From Bacteriovoracaceae bacterium UBA4096 (GTDB taxonomy: Bacteria; Bdellovibrionota; Bacteriovoracia; Bacteriovoracales; Bacteriovoracaceae): a stretch of DNA of 19,533 bases. The position numbers and the translations under genes are program-made. The notes under the pieces were generated by a model, which worked only from the letters and a program-made list of their open reading frames with translations, did no database searches and had not been told where the DNA came from. Positions within the stretch are counted from its first letter, which is position 1. Every line of letters starts with the position of its first letter. The stretch covers positions 1 to 19,533 of the forward strand of contig DFXY01000063.1 of NCBI GenBank assembly GCA_002381945.1, written 5' to 3'. Positions 14,495 through 19,533 of this stretch are shown here, piece by piece.

Positions 14495-15340
14495 ATGAGG
14501 CGCTCTTGGGTCAATCGTAAAACAACTTTTCCCATCATCCTGTGCCTAATATTTATGGTGCATCTCATTTCCTTAATGTCCAGAATTCACTTTAAGAATA
14601 CCGAAGATCATCAAAGTAAAAGACCTTTGGTTGTGAAACTGCAAAAGCATCCGGAGTTAAAACAGAGAAAACAAATAGTGGAATCGGAAGACAGTGAGTC
14701 TAAAGAGATCATTAATGATGCATTTCTCAGCGATAAGGATCGATCATTTGATCGTCAGACCAGGGCCCGGAAAAATGATGTTTTTCATCAAGGTAAGGCC
14801 AGTGGTGGAAAGTCCATGCAAGGACGTAAAAAAGTTAGCCTGACAGATCTGGGATCGGCAGTGGGAGAAGATCCCTTTAAAAAAGCTGCAGAGGAGTATA
14901 CCGATAAAAAGAATGGCCACGATCAAAGTCCGGTTACCTCACAAAAAGTAAGTTCTACCAATGATTATCTGGAAGAAGTTCCCTTGGGAGATATGACAAA
15001 TTTAAATACTGTTGAATATAAGTATTATGGTTTCTATCACCGTATTAAACAAAAGCTCGAGCAGTTTTGGGGCAGAAGCCTGTATGACAAGGCCGAACAG
15101 ATGGCCAAGACCGGCAGGAGGGTCCCGGCCTCGGAAGATCTCATTACTTCTCTCCAGGTGACTTTGAATCAAAAGGGAGAAATTCTGGCAGTGAGAATTA
15201 TTGGTACTAGCGGAATTAAAGAATTAGATGACGCTGCAATTGAATCTTTCAATGAGGCAGGCCCATTCCCCAATCCTCCTAAGGGACTGGTCCAAAATGG
15301 AAAAGTGACTTTGGAGTGGGGGTTTGTTGTTAAAAGTTAA
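14495..15340 (+). CDS. TonB-family energy transducer-like protein
   Basis: A 281-residue inner-membrane-anchored protein. A basic N-terminus (MRRSWVNRK) precedes one membrane segment at about 12-28. A long, charged, low-complexity linker spans about 35-165. A TonB C-terminal-like domain occupies about 175-281 (YHRIKQKLEQFW, then LQVTLNQKGEILAVRIIGTSG, ELDDAAIESFNEAGPFPNPP). This matches the TonB/AgmX style of proteins found in deltaproteobacteria-like predators, where it links inner-membrane energy to the outer membrane or to gliding or surface machinery. No exbB/exbD or receptor genes are adjacent. An ideal AAGGAGG lies eight bases before the ATG. It diverges from nudK and ends with a four-base overlap of the convergent gene's end. 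Confidence 0.85.
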   Translation: MRRSWVNRKTTFPIILCLIFMVHLISLMSRIHFKNTEDHQSKRPLVVKLQKHPELKQRKQIVESEDSESKEIINDAFLSDKDRSFDRQTRARKNDVFHQGKASGGKSMQGRKKVSLTDLGSAVGEDPFKKAAEEYTDKKNGHDQSPVTSQKVSSTNDYLEEVPLGDMTNLNTVEYKYYGFYHRIKQKLEQFWGRSLYDKAEQMAKTGRRVPASEDLITSLQVTLNQKGEILAVRIIGTSGIKELDDAAIESFNEAGPFPNPPKGLVQNGKVTLEWGFVVKS

Positions 15341-15726
15341 GGAGTGACTTTAAAATATTCAAACAAACCTACCATCGTATTACGGAAGGTGCTATTTTTT
15401 ACTCCGCGGGCAATCTTGAGATGTCCTCGATTAACAGCAATTGCACCTAAATCAACTCCACTTTGAGTTGAAAAGTTGGCCTCATAGGTATCACCAGTTA
15501 CGAATAAACCCTGAAGCTTTTTCCCTGTCTCAAGAGTTCCCGATTCAGTATCAATCGAATTCGCATCTTTACAGTCGGGATCATAAAACCATTCTCTTTT
15601 AAACTCAAAACTCCCGGATTGCTCTATGGTATAAGTCTCTTTCACGTAACCATGATTGACGTTCGAGATTTGAGATTGAATACATGTTGTGGTCCATATT
15701 CCAACGATAAGTGCCATTGCCATCAT
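15337..15726 (-). CDS. Small unknown protein, possibly exported lipocalin-like fold
   Basis: A 129-residue protein beginning MMAMALIVGIWTTTCIQSQI. The hydrophobic N-terminus is short for a signal peptide, and an in-frame stop lies just upstream, so no longer start exists. The GIWTTTC opening, followed by alternating strands (YVKETYTIEQSGSFEFKREW, then two Cys, 15 and 52), resembles small lipocalin- or APCDD1-like beta-barrel proteins; this is a weak resemblance only. The ATG has an AAGGGG ribosome binding site and a good promoter upstream. Its stop overlaps that of the TonB-like gene by four bases. Confidence 0.7.
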   Translation of the reverse strand: MMAMALIVGIWTTTCIQSQISNVNHGYVKETYTIEQSGSFEFKREWFYDPDCKDANSIDTESGTLETGKKLQGLFVTGDTYEANFSTQSGVDLGAIAVNRGHLKIARGVKNSTFRNTMVGLFEYFKVTP

Positions 15727-15749
15727 TTTATACCCCTTGCTTTAGGCGA

Positions 15750-15778
15750 TTTATAGCGGGGTTGAGTGGCTCCCTCAA
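15750..15778 (-). promoter_or_regulatory. Predicted sigma70-type promoter with overlapping inverted repeat
   Basis: On the minus strand TTGAGG (15773-15778) and TATAAA (15750-15755) stand 17 bases apart and drive the 129-residue protein gene, with a start near 15743. GTTGAG (15761-15766) and CTCAAC (15774-15779) form an inverted repeat covering the -35 box and spacer, well placed for a repressor. Confidence 0.55.
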
Positions 15779-15797
15779 CTTAATGTTTCTTTAAGTT
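15761..15797. repeat. Two overlapping inverted repeats after galM
   Basis: GTTGAG/CTCAAC (15761-15779, seven-base loop) and AACTTAA/TTAAGTT (15777-15797, seven-base loop) share the bases AAC, so in RNA only one full stem can form at a time. They lie just downstream of the galM stop. No U tract follows on the minus strand, so a simple rho-independent terminator for the gal operon is not evident. Confidence 0.4.
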
Positions 15798-15803
15798 CAT
15801 ACT

Positions 15804-16787
15804 CTAAGCTGAAGTAAACTTGTAAATAGTTTTTGATTGAAAGACAGTTTCTGGTTTTAGGATGGTATCTGGAAAGTGAGTGTGATTGGGAGAGTCTGGA
15901 AAATGCTGAGTCTCAAGACACAGGCCTTGATGCTTATGATAAGGTTGATTGTCTTTTCCTGTGAGAGTTCCATCTAAGAAATTTCCAGAATAAAATTGCA
16001 GGCCTGGTTCGGTGGTAAATATCTCCAGCATCCTGCCTGAAGCTGGATGAAAAAGCCGGGCCTTTGGGTCCCGGAGGGGTGCATGATTCAATACATAATT
16101 ATGATCAAACCCCTGTGGCAAGTGGGCCAGTTCCTGTCCAATATTTTTATGAGTGCGAAAATCTTTAGAACCTTTTACGGAAAAAATTTCGCCTGATGGT
16201 ATCAACTGGTCATTAACTGCTGTGAAGTGATCAGCATTGATCCATAATTCATGGTTACAAATATCTTCAGTCCCACCTGATAAATTAAAATAAGAATGAT
16301 TGGTAAAGTTAATAGGCGTGGGACTGTCAGTTGTTGCCTTATAATCAATGATGAGTTCTCGTCCCTTTGAGAGTGTATAAGTGACTTCTACTTTAAGGTT
16401 TCCCGGAAATCCTTCCTCTCCGTCAGGATCTTCATAAGTTAAGGTATAGCTTAGGCCATCATGATTTTTTGTCACGGCCCAAAACTTTTTATCAAATCCT
16501 CTCACTCCACCATGGAGGGTATGTTCACCTTCATTTGTAGATAATTGGTGCAGCTTCCCTTCGAGCTCAAATTTCCCATAGGCCACCCGGTTAGCATAAC
16601 GGCCAATGATTGCACCAAAATAGGGATGAGGTGCCAGATAGTCTTCTGGTTGATCAAAGCCCAATACGACATCGGCCATGTCATGATTTTTGTCAGGAAC
16701 TTTTATTTTTTGAATGATTCCACCCAGATTAAGGAAAGTTACTTCGATTTCATCCGGGATAGAAATTGTATAAGCTTTTATCTTCAT
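15804..16787 (-). CDS. galM: Galactose mutarotase (aldose 1-epimerase)
   Basis: A 327-residue cytoplasmic enzyme interconverting beta- and alpha-D-galactose, feeding galactokinase. Family residues are in place: IIGRYANRV (60-68), THLHGG-type segment with His92, the acid-base His164 in TNHSYFNLSGG, Asp228 in QGFDHNY, and the catalytic base Glu292 in CLETQHFPDSPN. Length is normal. The ATG follows the galK stop by two bases, with only a weak ribosome binding site, so it is probably translationally coupled. It is the last gene of galT-galK-galM. An unrelated glucose mutarotase role would be possible outside this context. Confidence 0.95.
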   Translation of the reverse strand: MKIKAYTISIPDEIEVTFLNLGGIIQKIKVPDKNHDMADVVLGFDQPEDYLAPHPYFGAIIGRYANRVAYGKFELEGKLHQLSTNEGEHTLHGGVRGFDKKFWAVTKNHDGLSYTLTYEDPDGEEGFPGNLKVEVTYTLSKGRELIIDYKATTDSPTPINFTNHSYFNLSGGTEDICNHELWINADHFTAVNDQLIPSGEIFSVKGSKDFRTHKNIGQELAHLPQGFDHNYVLNHAPLRDPKARLFHPASGRMLEIFTTEPGLQFYSGNFLDGTLTGKDNQPYHKHQGLCLETQHFPDSPNHTHFPDTILKPETVFQSKTIYKFTSA

Positions 16788-16789
16788 AA

Positions 16790-17848
16790 TCAGACCAGTA
16801 AAGTGGCCTTTCCTCCTGTTTGTTTTTCAAATGCAGATATCATTTCCTCAGCAATGGCCTGTTTAAAATTCTTCTTAGTAATTGCCACAATCGATCCTCC
16901 AAAGCCTCCACCGGTTAGTCTTGCGCCATATACATTTTTATTCTTATGGGCCAGATCAACTAATAGATCAATTTCAGGAATAGAAACTTGATAATCATCT
17001 CGCATAGATTCATGAGACTCATAAAAGAGACGACCAAGGGCCTCGATGTCTTTCTCTTTTAATGCCTTGACGGCCTTGATAACTCTCTGGTCTTCGGTCA
17101 CAACATGTTTTGCTCTTTTCATGAGGAGTGAAGGAAGTTGCCTTCGTTCTAGTTCATTTGGAGTGATGTCTCTTAGCTGCTTAATACCTAGTAATTGACA
17201 GGCCTCTTCACACTGGGCCCTTCTTTCATTATAGCCTCCATCAGTTGCTGAAAGCCGATGAGACAGACCTGAATTAATGACCATAAGATCCATGAGATCT
17301 AAAGGCAGATGAATTCTTTCAAAGGTCAAATGAAGGGTATCCAAAAATAAAGCTTCACCTTCATGGGCGAGACTTGTGGCCATTTGATCCATTATTCCAA
17401 CTCTTGCTCCTACAAAATCATTTTCAATTCTCTGTCCCATCCTTGCCATATCAAGCTCACTCAATGAAAAGTTGAATGCCATTTTTAATGCCTTCAAAAA
17501 ACTCATCTCTAATGCTGCGCTGGAGGAGAGGCCACTACCTTCCGGAATGGTTGATTCAATATGGGCCGAAAAACCAGAAATTGAAACACCCGGTATTTCT
17601 GCCAGAAATTTTGTGGCCCCTTGCAGATAATCGATCCATGTGTCGGTTGGAGATTCTTTTTCTAGTTCATAACTTGCTTGTCTTTGATGAGAGCTACTGA
17701 TGGTCACAATTTTTGTCGAATTCTTTTGAAGAGTGACCTCTGTATATTGAGGAATGGCGGTTGGAAGAACATGACCTCCATTGTAGTCAGTGTGTTCCCC
17801 GATGAGATTGACTCTTCCGTGGGCAATGCCTTTAATGACCTCACTCAT
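16790..17848 (-). CDS. galK: Galactokinase
   Basis: A 352-residue GHMP-family kinase that phosphorylates alpha-D-galactose with ATP to galactose-1-phosphate. The galactokinase signature GRVNLIGEHTDYNGG spans residues 11-25 (Arg12, Glu18, Asp21); the ATP-binding GHMP loop PEGSGLSSSAALE is at 102-114; the catalytic base is Asp154 (GIMDQ); the C-terminal motif GARLTGGGFGGS is present. The N-terminus before the signature is only ten residues, shorter than in E. coli GalK (about 382 residues), but the core is complete. Its ATG overlaps the galT end by eight bases, with GGAGG inside galT as ribosome binding site. Confidence 0.96.
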   Translation of the reverse strand: MSEVIKGIAHGRVNLIGEHTDYNGGHVLPTAIPQYTEVTLQKNSTKIVTISSSHQRQASYELEKESPTDTWIDYLQGATKFLAEIPGVSISGFSAHIESTIPEGSGLSSSAALEMSFLKALKMAFNFSLSELDMARMGQRIENDFVGARVGIMDQMATSLAHEGEALFLDTLHLTFERIHLPLDLMDLMVINSGLSHRLSATDGGYNERRAQCEEACQLLGIKQLRDITPNELERRQLPSLLMKRAKHVVTEDQRVIKAVKALKEKDIEALGRLFYESHESMRDDYQVSIPEIDLLVDLAHKNKNVYGARLTGGGFGGSIVAITKKNFKQAIAEEMISAFEKQTGGKATLLV

Positions 17849-18929
17849 CTACAACCTCCACTTCCACCTCTCTAATCTCCCGGGCCTTCTCTTCAGGGAG
17901 GGAATCATTCACAAAAACCCCGGCACCTAGTTCAGTGCCGGCCAGAAATTTCAAGCGGTCTTTAGACCTATAGGGAGGGGTTATTTGAAAGAATAAATGA
18001 GCATAGGGATGCTCCCCTTTGACCGGGGCCTGATAAAGATTCATTAAATAGGGGAAGGGTCGATTCCATAAATGATCAAACTTCAAGATCAAGGCCTTTA
18101 AAACGGCGCTTAAATCAAAGAGTTCTTCATCAGTTAAGTCATAGAGGAACTGAACTTTTCGTTTGGGCATAATCCAGGTTTCATAAGGGTATCTGGCAAA
18201 CGCTGGAATAAAACATATAGTACTTTCTGTTTCTATTAGTATCCTGCGGCCGTCCGATCTTTCATCCAGGATAATTTGTTCCATCAGGCCGGAAGCGGTT
18301 TCCTTCCAGTAGCGCTTCATTGATTCCATAAACTGAGTGGGAACAGGAGGTATAAAGGGATAAGAATAAATTTGTCCATGGGGATGGTGGAGAGTCACTC
18401 CCATTTCCACCCCTCTGTTTTCAAAAGGCATGACGTATTGGATATGATCATTCTTACCAAGTTCTCTTGTCCTCTCACCTAAAACCTCAAGTATTAACTG
18501 AATCCTTTTTATGGGTAATTGGCCTAAAGAGGTATCTGGATCATGAGTAAAAACAATGACCTCACAAATGCCCTTTGAAGGCTGAGTGTCCACTTTTAGC
18601 TCAGGAGCTTCCTCAGTTTCTAGGTTCATGGCAGGGAAAAGATTTTCGAAAACGGCCACTTCATAATTTCCCAGAGGCATTTCAGTTGGAAAATCTTTAT
18701 TTCTGGATAGCGACAGAGGAGAATAATCCTTAGGAGGAAGAAAGGTTCGGTTTTGGCGATGACTAGCGTAGATGACCCATTCACGTCTTAAAGGATGCCA
18801 GCGTTGATGGGGGCGGGGTTTTATGCCATCATTTGCTGGATTGGTGGGCACAATCCCTTCATCTATAGGGGTCCTTGAGTAGAGATATAAGTTTCGGCCG
18901 TCAGGCTTTTTTAGGGCTCTCTTATACAT
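17841..18929 (-). CDS. galT: Galactose-1-phosphate uridylyltransferase lacking zinc-ligand cysteines
   Basis: A 362-residue enzyme exchanging UDP between UDP-glucose and galactose-1-phosphate. The active-site motif HHPHGQIY contains the nucleophilic His184; RWHPLRREWVIYASHRQNR (43-61) and VAVFENLFPA (91-100) are typical. The usual CPLC-type zinc pair is SPLS here (Ser70, Ser73), and the third ligand position appears to be non-His, so the structural metal site is probably lost. I start at the ATG at 18929: the opening KRALKKPDGRNLYLY resembles GalTs with an N-terminal extension, and a strong promoter ends seven bases before it. A TTG at 18965 keeps the frame open but lies in the -35 box. First gene of the gal operon. 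Confidence 0.93.
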   Translation of the reverse strand: MYKRALKKPDGRNLYLYSRTPIDEGIVPTNPANDGIKPRPHQRWHPLRREWVIYASHRQNRTFLPPKDYSPLSLSRNKDFPTEMPLGNYEVAVFENLFPAMNLETEEAPELKVDTQPSKGICEVIVFTHDPDTSLGQLPIKRIQLILEVLGERTRELGKNDHIQYVMPFENRGVEMGVTLHHPHGQIYSYPFIPPVPTQFMESMKRYWKETASGLMEQIILDERSDGRRILIETESTICFIPAFARYPYETWIMPKRKVQFLYDLTDEELFDLSAVLKALILKFDHLWNRPFPYLMNLYQAPVKGEHPYAHLFFQITPPYRSKDRLKFLAGTELGAGVFVNDSLPEEKAREIREVEVEVVDE

Positions 18930-18936
18930 CCTTTCA

Positions 18937-18965
18937 TTTATAATGGAGGGCCTTCGGGACGCCAA
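18937..18965 (-). promoter_or_regulatory. Predicted gal operon promoter, leaderless galT
   Basis: On the minus strand TTGGCG (18960-18965) and TATAAA (18937-18942) are separated by 17 bases. The A of the galT ATG (18929) is eight bases past the -10 box, the normal distance to +1. No Shine-Dalgarno is available. This supports the 18929 start and a leaderless mRNA. Confidence 0.58.
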
Positions 18966-18980
18966 TGGCCTCTGGGTCGA

Positions 18981-19033
18981 GGTTATAACCCTTTGTATCT
19001 AATGCAATTAGTCCCGGTGTCTAAATCTTAGAC
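18981..19033. promoter_or_regulatory. Candidate operators in the galT / M28 divergent region
   Basis: Two palindromes lie upstream of the gal promoter: GGTTATAACC (18981-18990, perfect) and GTCTAA/TTAGAC (19019-19033, six-base arms around ATC). Their place upstream of galT, in a gap of about 170 bases shared with the divergent gene, suits regulator binding. They are short and could be chance. Confidence 0.3.
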
Positions 19034-19102
19034 GCTGACCCATTTTTACAGTGAAGATATTCTCTTTTCCTAAAAAATACACAGATACCCTAAAATGATT
19101 GA

Positions 19103-19533
19103 ATGAATAACTTATTTTCTCTCCTATTGATTGCCGGCCTGTTCTTGATGGTAGGCTCTTCTTATAGAGGGAATGATTTATTTCAGGTGATCAGTTCCCA
19201 TCCACATGATGTTGAGGAGCTCTCACCTTATGTTGAGACTGTTCATCAAAGTGGTCGTTTATGGATTGTTCAGCTAAAGAAGAACGCACCTGATTCAATC
19301 ATGCCTCACTTAAGAACTCTAAGTGGTCGGGAAAAAAACTATCTATATGAAGGGCTTTACGTCACTAACAAGAGTCGCAAGGCCAATAGAGTTAACATTC
19401 AGTCTTTCACAAGAGCGGTTGATATTCAAAGCATCCAAAATGATGTTGAAGAGTTAGCTGCTTATGAGACTCGTTATGTGGGCACGTTAGAAAACAAGCA
19501 AGCACTGGATAAGGGTGCTGCCCGCCTGCAGGG
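19103..19533 (+). CDS. Probable secreted M28-family peptidase, N-terminal part (cut by window end)
   Basis: An open frame of 143 codons running off the window. It starts MNNLFSLLLIAGLFLMVGSS, a signal peptide or membrane anchor. The visible part is a prodomain-like region (WIVQLKKNAPDSIMPHLRTL) followed by a stretch, DIQSIQNDVEELAAYETRY then VGTLENKQALDKGAARLQ, that looks like the segment just before the catalytic domain of secreted M28 aminopeptidases. The metal-binding residues would lie beyond the window, so the assignment is tentative. No Shine-Dalgarno; a TAAAAT ends six bases before the ATG. A four-codon frame (ATG at 19095) overlaps the start. It diverges from the gal operon. Confidence 0.72.
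   Translation, partial: MNNLFSLLLIAGLFLMVGSSYRGNDLFQVISSHPHDVEELSPYVETVHQSGRLWIVQLKKNAPDSIMPHLRTLSGREKNYLYEGLYVTNKSRKANRVNIQSFTRAVDIQSIQNDVEELAAYETRYVGTLENKQALDKGAARLQ

Noticed and set aside
16545..16991. 148-residue plus-strand frame antisense to galM/galK
   Set aside because: Both overlapped genes are certain, and the frame shows no protein-like pattern or ribosome binding site.
15804..18929. Gal operon as an unusual or new pathway
   Set aside because: Gene order and motifs are ordinary Leloir pathway; only the GalT zinc-ligand loss and leaderless start are unusual.
18930..18965. TTG start giving a 374-residue GalT
   Set aside because: The TTG is within the -35 box of a well-formed promoter, and family similarity begins at the ATG at 18929.
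1..19533. CRISPR arrays, tRNA genes, transposons, toxin-antitoxin pairs, restriction or defence genes
   Set aside because: I looked on both strands and saw no spaced direct repeats, cloverleaf or T-loop patterns, transposase motifs or recognisable defence domains.

Overview
The window is a chromosomal stretch from a moderately AT-rich Gram-negative bacterium. Short genes are tightly packed on both strands, and most of them encode exported proteins (signal peptides or lipoboxes). The mix fits a predatory Bdellovibrionota-type bacterium, most like the Bacteriovoracia/Peredibacter side: a PHB depolymerase, an S28 serine peptidase, a proline iminopeptidase, a DUF885 metallopeptidase-like lipoprotein, a CAP lipoprotein, a secreted phospholipase D-like protein, a probable M28 peptidase, a TonB-type protein and many small secreted proteins of unknown family. 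This assignment is inferred from gene content and style, not from a marker gene. I see no tRNA, rRNA, insertion sequence, prophage or CRISPR array.

Layout. Positions 1-223 (minus) hold the start of an RRM RNA-binding protein cut by the window edge. From 300 to 4289 are mostly plus-strand exported proteins: a Cys/Tyr-rich secreted protein, a DUF4382 lipoprotein, two small Cys-containing secreted proteins and a PHB depolymerase ending at a strong bidirectional terminator. An unrelated cytoplasmic hypothetical lies at 841-1482 (minus). From 4351 to 5369 (minus) are a small secreted protein with its own promoter and a CAP lipoprotein. Proline iminopeptidase follows at 5483-6427, with a second bidirectional terminator. 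Then come a secreted protein with an acidic tail (minus), the DUF885 lipoprotein, a small basic protein (minus), the S28 peptidase, a 42-residue lipoprotein (minus, very short) and a secreted unknown (minus). A secreted PLD-like protein spans 11646-13469. A NudK-type Nudix hydrolase and a translationally coupled lipoprotein lie at 13447-14384 (minus), diverging from a TonB-like gene. The right end carries a Leloir operon galT-galK-galM (minus, 18929 to 15804) and, diverging from it, a gene probably encoding a secreted M28 peptidase that is cut by the window end.

How the genes work together. The gal operon converts beta-galactose to alpha-galactose (GalM), then to galactose-1-phosphate (GalK), and exchanges it with UDP-glucose (GalT). 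No galE or transporter is in the window. The exported hydrolases act on polymers a predator would meet (PHB, proline-rich peptides, phospholipids), but they are scattered single genes rather than one operon.

Most notable signals. Several genes without a Shine-Dalgarno sequence have a promoter-like -10 box 6-9 bases before the ATG, suggesting leaderless mRNAs; galT and nudK are the clearest. GalT has lost the usual zinc-ligand cysteines. The palindrome GGCC is strongly enriched throughout. I did not find a convincing multi-gene system that looks wholly new.
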